Source: Anaerolineales bacterium
Lineage (GTDB): Bacteria > Chloroflexota > Anaerolineae > Anaerolineales > Villigracilaceae
Reading direction: 5' to 3'
Length of the DNA: 64,000 nt
NCBI GenBank assembly: GCA_030583905.1
Contig: CP129481.1
Coordinates: forward strand, 3,254,136-3,318,135
The notes below the pieces were generated by a model. The model was not told the origin of the DNA and searched no databases. It saw only the letters and a list, made by a program, of their open reading frames with translations. The position numbers and the translations under genes are program-made. Shown here piece after piece: positions 37,731 to 45,888 of this stretch (within the stretch, counting starts at the first letter, position 1; every line of letters starts with the position of its first letter).

Positions 37731-38375
37731 ATGACTGAAGATACTTTTGATGATTGGGAAACATTTCTAAATCCCCAAAAATTAAAACAAAACCTTATCA
37801 GAACATCCTTATTCATATCGACTTATGAAACAATCAAGAGTCGAATTGTAGATGAAATAAGAGGTTTTTACACATTTGAATGGAAACTCAATGAACAAAC
37901 TAGGGAGATGGAGCCTAAAATTGGCGATCAATATAAAAAACAGGTTTTGGATTTATATTCAAAGGATGAATTTCACGCCTGTTGTCTCTGGCTAGTCGAA
38001 GGTAATGCATTTACACAAGAAGATTTGATTACAATTGCAAAAGCCAGAAAACATAGAAATGCGATCACACATGAGATGTCAAAATTCTTGATTTCTCCAA
38101 AAACCCATTCAGTTGATGACCAGCTGTTTGCAGCCATGATTGAAATCATCAAAAAATTTGATAGGTGGTGGTTCAAAGAAATTGAAGCCTCAATTAATCC
38201 AGAAATTTATAAAGGAAATATAGAGGAAACTGATTGGGATAATGTAATCAGATTAGGAACAATGTCTCTTCAATTAATGGCTAGTTTATTTGATGGAGAT
38301 GATACCTATCTGGCTGAAATTCACAAACTATTTGTTGATGAAGCAAAGAAAAATAACAAAAATCCGCGACCATAA
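37731..38375 (+). CDS. HEPN-like protein, AT-rich gene
   Basis: A 214-residue, mostly helical protein I cannot place in a named family. ARKHRNAITHEMSKFL near 105-120 carries R109-x4-H114 with Asn after the Arg, the motif of HEPN ribonucleases found in toxins and defence systems. The base composition is clearly more AT-rich than its neighbours, a sign of transfer. No nucleotidyltransferase antitoxin gene is beside it. A TTG codon at 37722 is in frame, but the ATG fits the -10 position better. Confidence 0.6.
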   Translation: MTEDTFDDWETFLNPQKLKQNLIRTSLFISTYETIKSRIVDEIRGFYTFEWKLNEQTREMEPKIGDQYKKQVLDLYSKDEFHACCLWLVEGNAFTQEDLITIAKARKHRNAITHEMSKFLISPKTHSVDDQLFAAMIEIIKKFDRWWFKEIEASINPEIYKGNIEETDWDNVIRLGTMSLQLMASLFDGDDTYLAEIHKLFVDEAKKNNKNPRP

Positions 38376-38389
38376 CTGCCGCGGATTTT
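38359..38389 (+). terminator. Hairpin at the end of the HEPN-like gene
   Basis: AAAATCCGCG (38359-38368) pairs with CGCGGATTTT (38380-38389), with the stop codon in the loop. Only four T follow the stem's GC part, so strength is uncertain. Confidence 0.6.
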
Positions 38390-38458
38390 GTGCTAGCTAC
38401 ATTAACTCACTTTCCCGTCAACACCCAGATATTCAGCCCCACCCGTCACTGCGTGACA

Positions 38459-38527
38459 CCCTCCCCAAGTCCGAAATTAAGACATTTGCATTGTTCTTCT
38501 ATCTCCTCCATTCGGACTTGGGGAGGG
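38459..38527. repeat. Perfect 17-bp inverted repeat
   Basis: CCCTCCCCAAGTCCGAA (38459-38475) and TTCGGACTTGGGGAGGG (38511-38527) pair perfectly around 35 bases. A smaller GTCAC/GTGAC hairpin lies just before (38446-38456). Confidence 0.8.
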
Positions 38528-38621
38528 GCTGGCAGGAGACACCATTCCTCCATCAGCACCCAACCCGCCGCCTAGAGCACGCACTCAAATGCCTATACGC
38601 AAAACAACAAGAAAAGGAAGA

Positions 38622-38814
38622 ATCCTGTCAAGGGAGGATCGAAAACCTCTCTTGAGAGGATTGGAATCCTCCCTTGAGAGAATTTAAAACCTGCCTAGAG
38701 AGGTTTGGAAACCTCTCTAGGCAGGTTTTAAAAAAACTCCTAGCAGTTTTGGAGAAAACTCCGAACAGTTTTTGAAAAACACCTAGCAGTTTTAAGAAAA
38801 ACTCCTAACAGTTT
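38622..38814. repeat. Array of nine short palindromes at 21-24-base pitch
   Basis: Units start near 38622, 38644, 38665, 38687, 38709, 38733, 38755, 38776 and 38797. The first five are of the CCTCTC-TT-GAGAGG type; unit 4 (38687-38706) and unit 5 (38709-38728) are exact reverse complements. The last four are of the AAAACTCCTAGCAGTTTT type, with changes only in the middle six bases. Between units there are only 2-5 bases. Confidence 0.85.
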
Positions 38815-38870
38815 TTTCTGCCAAAATCGCCCCTTTTTTGCCGAAAATTGACGTTTTTCAGCCCAACGGC

Positions 38871-38898
38871 AGACCTCCGAGCCTGTGCACGGAGGTCT
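38871..38898 (-). terminator. Hairpin after the aldehyde dehydrogenase gene
   Basis: AGACCTCCG (38871-38879) pairs with CGGAGGTCT (38890-38898). On the minus strand it is followed by GCCGTTGGG, without a T-run, so the terminator role is tentative. Confidence 0.45.
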
Positions 38899-38937
38899 GG
38901 TCATCTACTTTCTACTTTCTAATGCTCTGCCCCACCC

Positions 38938-41370
38938 CTACTCCCCCGTCGGCACCCAGATATTCTTGACCTGAGTCGCCTCGTGCAGGAACTCGTGACC
39001 TTCGCCTTGTTCGCGGGACAGCCAATTGCGGGGCAGACCATAGTCTGTCCATGTGCGCTTCATATTCGCCGCAGACTCGTTCTCGATGTGGTAACTGCCA
39101 TCCGCGGGTCCGAAGTACCAGACCGAATCCACGTCTTCGTGCTGGACGAGAGTCTTGACCAAATGGTCGCGGTTGCCCGTGACGATATTGACCACACCGC
39201 CCGGCACATCGGACGTGTCGAGCACCTGATAGAAGTCCGTGGCTGATAATGGATACTTCTGACTGGGGATCATCACCACGGTGTTGCCGCGTGCAATCGC
39301 AGGCGCCATGAGCGAGACAAATCCAAGCAGGGGCATTTCATCGGGGCAGGCAATGCCGATCACACCAACAGGTTCATTGACCGCGACAGTAATGCCGCGC
39401 AGGGTGGTCTCTTGCACTGTGCCGCCGTATTTATCCGCCCATGCCGCATAACTGAACAATCTCTCAACCGCCGCATCCACTTCAGCGCCCGCGGACTTCT
39501 GCGTACGCCCGGTCATTTCGACAATGCGTTTGACGAATTCCGCATTGCGGGCATCGAGATTCTCCGCGATGAAATATAAAATTTGCGAACGGTTGTATCC
39601 ATGACGCATCGCCCAACCTGGCTTGGCGACATGTGCTGCATGAGCCGCTTCGACCGCATCGCGGATGTCTTTGCGGTTGCCGTCACCAACCTGCCCGATA
39701 ATCTTCCCTTTGGCATTCAACACAGTCGTGGTGTACGCGCCGTCAGGTCGCACCTGTTTGCCGCCGATGTACATCTTCGGCGTGCGATCTACCAGCGGGA
39801 GCGAACCTCCATTTGCCCGGGCAACTCCCGGCTGAGTCGGAAGCGTTGGGGTGTGTGATCCCCATTTTTCATTCATGGTAAATTCGGGGCGCGGACGTTG
39901 CATCCATGTCGGTCGCAGGTATTCAAACAAACCTTCCTTGCCGCCTTCGCGTCCGTAGCCCGACTCACGATAGCCGCCGAAGCCCGAAGCGCCGTCGAAT
40001 TGATTGGTGCAGTTGACCCACACCGAGCCCGCCTTGATCTTGCTCGCGACATCGAGCGCAAGATTGATGTTATCGCTCCACACGCTCGCCGCCAGCCCAT
40101 AGCGCGTGTTGTTCGCAAGTTCGATGGCTTCGCTCGGAGTTCTGAAAGTAAGCGACACAAGCACGGGTCCGAAAATTTCTTCCTGCACGGTTGCCGCTGC
40201 GGGGTCAAGCCCAGTGATCAACGTGGGTTTATAAAACAAACCTTTTTCTGGCAAAGAAATATTCGGCTGAAAACATTCGCCGCCTTCGGCAATGCCCGTC
40301 TTCACCCAACTATCAATTGTGTCCCATTGGCTTTGGTCAACGATCGCGCCCATATCAATCGCTTTATCGAGCGGGTCGCCCACGCGCATGTGTTCCATGC
40401 GAGCCTTTAATTTTTGGATGAACTTCCCTGCGACATTTTCCTGCACGATCAGCCTTGACCCTGCGCAACAGACCTGACCCTGATTGAACCAGATCGCATC
40501 GACCACGCCTTCAACTGCTCCATCCAAATCGGCATCGTCAAACACGACAAATGGACTCTTGCCCCCCAGTTCGAGCGAGAGTTTTTTTCCAGAGCCGGCC
40601 GTCTGCTTGCGGAGCGTGCGCCCGACGTCGGTTGAACCCGTGAAGGCGATCTTGTCCACATCAGGATGTTCGACGATCATCGAGCCTGCGCTGCTTGAAC
40701 CTGTGATGACATTCACCACGCCAGCGGGCAATCCCGCTTCGGCGACAATTTCCGCGAACAACAACGCCGTGAGTCTTGTGTATGATGCAGGCTTCAACAC
40801 GACCGTGTTGCCCATCGCAATCGCAGGCGCGATCTTCCACGCCAGCATCAACAGCGGGAAGTTCCACGGGATGATCTGTCCCACCACACCGACGGGCTGA
40901 TAATCGCGCAGTTCGGTCTCCATGAGTTGCGCCCAACCTGCATAATAGTAAAAGTGACGCGCCAACAAAGGCACATCGATATCACGCGACTCACGGATTG
41001 GCTTGCCGTTGTCCATGCTTTCGAGCACCGCCAGCAGGCGATGATGTTTCTGAAGGTTGCGCGCAATCGCATACAAATATCGCGCACGAGTCACGCCTGG
41101 AGTCTTGCTCCAAGTTTTGAACGCCTCACGTGCCGCGCCTACCGCCGCATCCACTTCTTTTTGTCCTGCCTGTGTGGTCTCTGCCAACAACTCTCCGTTC
41201 GACGGATTGTAGGATGGATAGAATTTCGCACCCTTCGGCATGACCCACTCGTTATTGATGAACAAGCCGAACTTGCGGTTGTGTTCATCCAACCAGGCTT
41301 TGACCGCATCCGGCGCCTCAGGCGCAGGTCCATATTCCATGGTTTTGAAGATTTCAAGTAGTTTGCTCAT
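38938..41370 (-). CDS. Two-domain aldehyde dehydrogenase (ALDH16-like)
   Basis: An 810-residue protein. The first ALDH domain (about 30-500) is complete: SLELGGKSPF with general-base Glu 267 and FNQGQVCCAGSR with catalytic Cys 301, plus the NAD site IAFTGSTDVGR. The second (about 535-810) has an N-terminal NAD-fold part (VPVGVIGI-like EPVGVIGIACPDEMPL) but no equivalent Cys or ELGGK segment. A fused, catalytically dead second domain is the mark of the ALDH16 family. It oxidises an aldehyde with NAD(P); the substrate is unknown. GGAG precedes the start. Confidence 0.88.
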   Translation of the reverse strand: MSKLLEIFKTMEYGPAPEAPDAVKAWLDEHNRKFGLFINNEWVMPKGAKFYPSYNPSNGELLAETTQAGQKEVDAAVGAAREAFKTWSKTPGVTRARYLYAIARNLQKHHRLLAVLESMDNGKPIRESRDIDVPLLARHFYYYAGWAQLMETELRDYQPVGVVGQIIPWNFPLLMLAWKIAPAIAMGNTVVLKPASYTRLTALLFAEIVAEAGLPAGVVNVITGSSSAGSMIVEHPDVDKIAFTGSTDVGRTLRKQTAGSGKKLSLELGGKSPFVVFDDADLDGAVEGVVDAIWFNQGQVCCAGSRLIVQENVAGKFIQKLKARMEHMRVGDPLDKAIDMGAIVDQSQWDTIDSWVKTGIAEGGECFQPNISLPEKGLFYKPTLITGLDPAAATVQEEIFGPVLVSLTFRTPSEAIELANNTRYGLAASVWSDNINLALDVASKIKAGSVWVNCTNQFDGASGFGGYRESGYGREGGKEGLFEYLRPTWMQRPRPEFTMNEKWGSHTPTLPTQPGVARANGGSLPLVDRTPKMYIGGKQVRPDGAYTTTVLNAKGKIIGQVGDGNRKDIRDAVEAAHAAHVAKPGWAMRHGYNRSQILYFIAENLDARNAEFVKRIVEMTGRTQKSAGAEVDAAVERLFSYAAWADKYGGTVQETTLRGITVAVNEPVGVIGIACPDEMPLLGFVSLMAPAIARGNTVVMIPSQKYPLSATDFYQVLDTSDVPGGVVNIVTGNRDHLVKTLVQHEDVDSVWYFGPADGSYHIENESAANMKRTWTDYGLPRNWLSREQGEGHEFLHEATQVKNIWVPTGE

Positions 41371-41386
41371 AGTAACTCCAGTTCAA

Positions 41387-41420
41387 TTAACCGCGAAGCA
41401 CGCAAAGGGCGCTAAGATTT
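41387..41420. repeat. Left arm of inverted repeat around the nuclease gene
   Basis: TTAACCGCGAAGCACGCAAA continues GGGCGCTAAGATTT. Its diverged reverse complement is at 42510-42542 on the other side of the gene. The same family occurs at 22160 and inside ggt at 24028. Confidence 0.75.
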
Positions 41421-42493
41421 TATTTATCCTGTGCTTCTTTGTTTGCCCAAAAATCAATTTTGGCATCAGGAAAATTATCTTTCAAAATATTCATGGCAAG
41501 AATCCACTTGTCGCCCCACATCTTACTAAACGCCCATGTTTTACCATTCGACCTAATCAATTCACCATCATCACAAAACCAACGACCCTTTTCAAATATT
41601 CTTCCCTCAGATTCGCGTCGGGTTATAGCCGCACTCTCAAATTCGTCTGAATTCAAATTCCCGTCAAACTGAAGAAACATACTTCCAGCTCGCCAGTCAA
41701 TCAACTCGATAATTTTTTCTGGGCTAACGCCAGTATCACACAAGTTTTTGATTACAAAGAATATAGCAGTCCGCTTAGCTAAACGCGATTCGGTTCTCCC
41801 AAAAATGCTCACATCATATTTTGTCATATCGCGAGTTTGGACGCGTAAAATCCTCTCCTGTCTATTTTTTGCGCTAACACGAACTTGATAATCACTTGCT
41901 TCAGGCAAAGGAATTAACTGTTCAATATCAACAAGAGTTCGTCCATTATCGTTATAAGGTTTTATGCGAACACAACGAATATCAATTCCGTAAGTATTCA
42001 ACCACAAAACCGATGTGGTGAGTTCCTTTGAAAATTCAGCAGAAACCAAAACGATGCGGGTATCCTGTGCAAAATATTCATCTTTGTTGCTATCCCATTC
42101 AAGGAAATCCAGTAATTTCTGTTCAGCATCTTCGTTACTATCATTTACGCTTAAGTAATTAGAATAAACTTCAACGACTTTATCAAAAGTCATTGTTGAA
42201 ACCATGGCGGCATAACGCAAAGACTGAAGATCCATATATCCTCCATCTTCAGTGCGTTTTAACTCAAACACAACTAAATTCGCATTTTTATCAACACCTA
42301 ACAAGTCAATACGACGTCGACTATCTTCCCACTCACCAAATTCTTCTGCAACAATCAAAATATTGGGAGAAATAATTTCGATTTGGTTTCGCAATAAGCG
42401 TTGCAAATCTGTGCGCTCACGTACTTTCGCCGCGCTGAACGATGTCTCTTCTATTTTTTGCAGTTTGTCTTTTGTTAATTCAAATATAGGCAT
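41420..42493 (-). CDS. PD-(D/E)XK nuclease-like protein (NucS/DUF91 style)
   Basis: A 357-residue protein. In the N-terminal half RRRIDLLGVDKNANLVVFEL followed by KR gives the D63...E77-x-K79 motif of PD-(D/E)XK nucleases, as in DUF91/NucS-type domains. The C-terminal part (RWFCDDGELIRSNGKTWAF) is beta-rich and unknown. The gene is AT-rich compared with neighbours and is bounded by inverted copies of one repeat family (41387-41420 and 42510-42542), so it looks like an acquired unit. The start MPIFELTK has GAGG upstream. A defence role is possible but not shown. Confidence 0.75.
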   Translation of the reverse strand: MPIFELTKDKLQKIEETSFSAAKVRERTDLQRLLRNQIEIISPNILIVAEEFGEWEDSRRRIDLLGVDKNANLVVFELKRTEDGGYMDLQSLRYAAMVSTMTFDKVVEVYSNYLSVNDSNEDAEQKLLDFLEWDSNKDEYFAQDTRIVLVSAEFSKELTTSVLWLNTYGIDIRCVRIKPYNDNGRTLVDIEQLIPLPEASDYQVRVSAKNRQERILRVQTRDMTKYDVSIFGRTESRLAKRTAIFFVIKNLCDTGVSPEKIIELIDWRAGSMFLQFDGNLNSDEFESAAITRRESEGRIFEKGRWFCDDGELIRSNGKTWAFSKMWGDKWILAMNILKDNFPDAKIDFWANKEAQDK

Positions 42494-42509
42494 GTTAAAC
42501 CTCAAAACA

Positions 42510-42542
42510 AAACTTAGCGTTCTTCGCGCTCTTGGCGGTTAA
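42510..42542. repeat. Right arm of inverted repeat around the nuclease gene
   Basis: AAACTTAGCGTTCTTCGCGC continues TCTTGGCGGTTAA. Read in reverse it matches the left arm at 41387-41420 (TTAACCGC...CGCTAAG...TTT). The gene's ribosome-binding site follows within 15 bases. Confidence 0.75.
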
Positions 42543-42549
42543 CAATTTC

Positions 42550-43509
42550 TTATCCCATCGGCATGTGATGTTTCGCGGCGTAGTGTCCTGTGATGTAGTG
42601 ATACAACTGCCGCTCGATGTCGGTCAGCAGGCTGCTTGCTCCAAAGCGGAACAGGTCGTTCTTCAGCCATTCGTCGCCGAGTTCTTCCTTCATCAGCGAC
42701 TGCCATGCCAGCGCCTGCTTCGCGGAGCTGATTCCGCCCGCGGGTTTGAATCCCACTTTGTAGCCGAAGCGGTCGAGGTAATCTCGCAGGGCGCGGATCA
42801 TCACGAGGCTGACTTCGAGAGTGGCATTGGTCGGCTCTTTGCCCGTGGAAGTCTTGATAAAGTCCGAGCCTGCCATCATGGATACCAAACTGGCTTGGTA
42901 GATATTCTTGAGCGTGCCGAGTTCGCCGGTGGCAAGGATGGTCTTCATGTGCGCGTCACCGCAGGCTGCCCGGAATTGCTGCAGTTCGTCGTACATCGTT
43001 TGCCAATCGCCAGTCAACACATAATTGCGGGCGATGACCACGTCAATTTCTTTTGCGCCTGCTTCGACGGCTTGCTCGATCTCTTGAATGCGCTGTGGCA
43101 GAGGAGTCTGTCCCGCAGGAAAACCCGTCGCAACAGAGGCAACTGGAATGGTAGAGCCTTGAAGCGCATGAACTGCATCCGCGACACGATTGGGGTACAC
43201 GCACACAGCGCCAACGGTGATCCGCTCGCCGTTCAATCCAAGCTTTTCCAGCATATCGGGGCGGATCGGCTGTTTGGCTTTGGCGCACAGACGATGGACA
43301 CGGCCGGGCGTGTCGTCGCCCGCGAGAGTGGTCAGGTCAATGCAGGTCACGGCGCGCAGAAGCCACGCCGCCTGCCAGTCTTTTTTCACGGTACGGCGAC
43401 CTGTGAGGGTGGCGGTACGCCTTTCCACCGCGCTTTTGTTGATGTGCGCGCCCATCACCCAATCAAGATCGAGGGGCGTGCCGGGGTTGCGAGTATGCTT
43501 TGAATCCAT
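42550..43509 (-). CDS. deoC: Deoxyribose-phosphate aldolase
   Basis: A 319-residue protein. The Schiff-base Lys is in SDFIKTSTGKEPTNAT and the second conserved Lys in YKVGFKPAGGISSAK; EIDVVIARNYVLTGDW is also typical. It splits 2-deoxyribose 5-phosphate into glyceraldehyde 3-phosphate and acetaldehyde. The longer form, about 320 residues with an N-terminal extension, occurs in several phyla. The start MDSKHTRNPG has GGAG upstream. An aldehyde dehydrogenase nearby could use the acetaldehyde; that is only inference. Confidence 0.92.
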   Translation of the reverse strand: MDSKHTRNPGTPLDLDWVMGAHINKSAVERRTATLTGRRTVKKDWQAAWLLRAVTCIDLTTLAGDDTPGRVHRLCAKAKQPIRPDMLEKLGLNGERITVGAVCVYPNRVADAVHALQGSTIPVASVATGFPAGQTPLPQRIQEIEQAVEAGAKEIDVVIARNYVLTGDWQTMYDELQQFRAACGDAHMKTILATGELGTLKNIYQASLVSMMAGSDFIKTSTGKEPTNATLEVSLVMIRALRDYLDRFGYKVGFKPAGGISSAKQALAWQSLMKEELGDEWLKNDLFRFGASSLLTDIERQLYHYITGHYAAKHHMPMG

Positions 43510-43553
43510 TGAAACTCCAATCAACATCATTATACAGCGATTGTGGCATCTAT

Positions 43554-43559
43554 TATAAT
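43554..43559 (+). promoter_or_regulatory. -10 box of the MBL-rhodanese gene, start-proximal
   Basis: TATAAT ends 6 bases before the ATG at 43566, and no ribosome-binding site is present. TATACA at 43531-43536 is a four-of-six -35 match at 17 bases. Confidence 0.6.
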
Positions 43560-43565
43560 TCCGAC

Positions 43566-44954
43566 ATGCGCCATCCGTTTTTTATTCAATCATTTATCGA
43601 CACAGGACTCGGCAACTCCGCCTATCTGATCGGATCACATGAGACAAAAAAGGGGATCCTGATCGACCCGCTTCGGGACGTGGACCGTTACCTGCATGCC
43701 GCATCCGAACTTGGTCTTACGCTGACGCATGTCCTCGACACTCACCTGCACGCAGACTTTGTTTCCGGCAACCGCGAGATCGCACACCAGACCGGCGCGG
43801 TCATCGGTGCCAGCGCGGATGCAAAGGTCGGCTTCGAGCACAATCCGCTGACCGAGGAATCGGTCATTGACCTGGGCGCGTTCCAAGTCCGCGTGATGTC
43901 CACGCCGGGACATACGCCTGAGCACATCTCCTTCTTAATCGTCGAACCGGACAGGAAGACGCCGTCTGCGCTGTTCAGCGGCGGCGCATTGATCGTCGGC
44001 GGCGCGGCACGCACAGATCTGCTCACGCCGGAACTCACATACCCATTGGCGAGTCACCTGTATCACACCATCCACAACAAATTGCTCAAATTGCCGGATG
44101 AGTTGGAAGTCTTCCCCACACACGGCGCGGGATCGTTCTGTGTTGCGCCTGTCTCCTCAGACAGGACAACGACCATCCGGCGCGAACGTTCTTCAAATCC
44201 GCTGGCATTGGCAGGGACGGAGGATGAATTCATCAAACGCGCGCTGACAGGGTTGCCATCGTATCCCACTTACTATAAATACATGCGTGAAGTGAATCAA
44301 AAAGGCGCAAGGATCCTTGGCGGCGTTCCCATCCTCAAACCTTTCTCCGCGGGCGAAGTCAAAGCGATGATGGAGGAAGGCGTCGTCGTGTTGGACGTTC
44401 GCCACAACAAAAAATTCGGCGCGGGACATATCCCCAACTCGTACGGTATCCGTGTGGATGCGCCACTTGTTACGTGGGCGGGTTGGATGATTCCGTTCGG
44501 GAGCAGGATCCTGCTCGTTGCGGAGAATGCAGATCAAAGGTCCGAAGCGACGCGGCAACTGATCCGCATTGGATACGATAATCTGGTTGGCTATCTTGAA
44601 GGCGGAATCGAAGCCTGGGCGCGGGACTATCCCGTGAAAACGGTTCAAAGCATGGATGCGAGAGAATTGCGCGAACGGCTGGATGAGGTTTTTCTAGTGG
44701 ATGTGCGCATGAAATCGGAATGGGATGCGGGGCGTATTCCCGGCGCGATCCATTTTGAAGGCGGACGTATCGCGTGGGAGGAATTGCCGTTTCCGCACGA
44801 CAAGCCGCTGGCAATCCAATGCGCGAGCGGGAGCCGCTCGATGGCGGCGATCTCGGTCTTGAAGCGGCGCGGGTATGGGAATGTAATTCAGGTGGAGGGA
44901 GGAATTAACAAATGGATGATGCGAGGCTTTGAGGTCGAGAGAATACAGCCTTAA
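43566..44954 (+). CDS. MBL-fold hydrolase with two rhodanese domains
   Basis: A 462-residue protein. The metallo-beta-lactamase part has THLHADFVSGNREIA (HxHxD metal site) and STPGHTPEHISFLI, like persulfide dioxygenases (ETHE1/Blh type). Two rhodanese domains follow. In the first, VVLDVRHNKKFGAGHIPNSY keeps the fold but the catalytic Cys position reads VAENADQR, so it is inactive; in the second, IQCASGSRSMAA has the Cys. It probably handles sulfane sulfur or persulfides. It is divergent from deoC. Confidence 0.87.
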   Translation: MRHPFFIQSFIDTGLGNSAYLIGSHETKKGILIDPLRDVDRYLHAASELGLTLTHVLDTHLHADFVSGNREIAHQTGAVIGASADAKVGFEHNPLTEESVIDLGAFQVRVMSTPGHTPEHISFLIVEPDRKTPSALFSGGALIVGGAARTDLLTPELTYPLASHLYHTIHNKLLKLPDELEVFPTHGAGSFCVAPVSSDRTTTIRRERSSNPLALAGTEDEFIKRALTGLPSYPTYYKYMREVNQKGARILGGVPILKPFSAGEVKAMMEEGVVVLDVRHNKKFGAGHIPNSYGIRVDAPLVTWAGWMIPFGSRILLVAENADQRSEATRQLIRIGYDNLVGYLEGGIEAWARDYPVKTVQSMDARELRERLDEVFLVDVRMKSEWDAGRIPGAIHFEGGRIAWEELPFPHDKPLAIQCASGSRSMAAISVLKRRGYGNVIQVEGGINKWMMRGFEVERIQP

Positions 44955-45259
44955 TCGTCCGATGCGGAAGCGGTGGAAAACCATTCGGCGGGAACTTCGA
45001 CCTGTGCCGCTTTCCATGCATCCACAACCTGTTGCAGCATATCCGCCTTGCGATGGCGCAGGACTTCGATGGTCTCGGCATAACGTTTGTACGCGGAACG
45101 TTCCCGCGCCTGCTCCAAACTCAATTGCTTATGGATCACCTTGAGCAACGCCAACGCTAAATTGACATTGATCTCATCGGCATCCAACAGCAAACGCAGG
45201 AGCGACAATTTATCAACGATGGCAGGGAGGCGAAATAGGTCTTTGTACAATGCGTTCAT
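44951..45259 (-). CDS. Small helical protein of unknown function
   Basis: A 102-residue protein not recognised. MNALYKDLFRLPAIVDKLSL, DADEINVNLALALLKVI and RYAETIEVLRHRKADMLQQV indicate an all-helical, soluble protein. The start is taken at the second of two adjacent ATG codons (45257-45259) for better spacing to AGGA. A minus-strand TATAAT lies about 27 bases upstream. Its stop overlaps the MBL-rhodanese stop by 4 bases. Confidence 0.6.
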   Translation of the reverse strand: MNALYKDLFRLPAIVDKLSLLRLLLDADEINVNLALALLKVIHKQLSLEQARERSAYKRYAETIEVLRHRKADMLQQVVDAWKAAQVEVPAEWFSTASASDD

Positions 45260-45285
45260 CATGTTCCTGTTTTTATTACATCCCA

Positions 45286-45291
45286 ATTATA
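45286..45291 (-). promoter_or_regulatory. -10 box of the small helical protein gene
   Basis: TATAAT on the minus strand, about 26 bases before the start codon. It faces the plus-strand box at 45318 in an 82-base divergent region. Confidence 0.5.
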
Positions 45292-45317
45292 AGCGATGGA
45301 AGCAAATCCCAGTACGT

Positions 45318-45323
45318 TATAAT
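45318..45323 (+). promoter_or_regulatory. -10 box of the DinB gene
   Basis: TATAAT, 18 bases before the ATG at 45342, with AAGGAT as ribosome-binding site. No -35 consensus. Confidence 0.5.
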
Positions 45324-45341
45324 CCCTAAAAAGGATAAAAA

Positions 45342-45872
45342 ATGAATTTTTCCCCTCCATCCCCAGAAGAATATGTCCCGTTTTATGCCGACTACATCCA
45401 GCGTGCCACAGCCCGCGGAGATGTAACCGCCGCGTTTCCGCTTCAAATCGAAGAGATGAGAGCCGCGCTGGGAGGTTTATCCGACTCCCAAGCCCGCTTC
45501 CGCAACGGACCTGCGGAATGGTCCATCAAGGAGGTCGTCAGCCACCTGATCGACGGCGAGCGGGTATTCTCATATCGTTTACTGCGCATCTCGCGCAAGG
45601 ACAAGACGCCACTGCCCGGCTTCGAGCAGGAGGAGTACGTCCGTGAATCGGGCGCGGATGAGATTCCGCTCGAGGACCTGCTGGGCGAATTCGAGCATCT
45701 GCGGCGCGCGAACGCGATCGCGGTGAAACATATCAGCGAAGATTCTGCGTCACAGGTTGGAACAGCCAGCGGCGTGGCGGTGAGCGCACGGGCGTTGATC
45801 TACATGCTGGTGGGGCATGTCGAACACCACATGGAGAGTCTGCGCGAGAAGTATCTTCCATTCATCCCATGA
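45342..45872 (+). CDS. DinB family protein
   Basis: A 176-residue protein. EWSIKEVVSHLIDGERVFSY has the first His of the metal site, and YMLVGHVEHHMESLREKYL the C-terminal His residues. This is the DinB/YfiT four-helix bundle; several members are metal-dependent thiol transferases. Only 16 bases separate it from the peptidase gene downstream. Confidence 0.87.
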   Translation: MNFSPPSPEEYVPFYADYIQRATARGDVTAAFPLQIEEMRAALGGLSDSQARFRNGPAEWSIKEVVSHLIDGERVFSYRLLRISRKDKTPLPGFEQEEYVRESGADEIPLEDLLGEFEHLRRANAIAVKHISEDSASQVGTASGVAVSARALIYMLVGHVEHHMESLREKYLPFIP

Positions 45873-45888
45873 TTTTTACAGGAACTAC

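Larger units (their letters stand above)
38376..38937. other. 562-base gene-free region made of repeats
   Basis: No gene is supported here. From left to right it holds a terminator hairpin, a perfect 17-bp inverted repeat (38459-38527), a run of nine short palindromes (38622-38814), a low-complexity stretch with CCCCTTTTTT, and a hairpin (38871-38898) just after the aldehyde dehydrogenase gene. Confidence 0.75.

Noticed and set aside
38622..38814. CRISPR array
   Set aside because: The units are 18-20-base palindromes separated by only 2-5 bases; there are no spacers of unique sequence and no cas genes.
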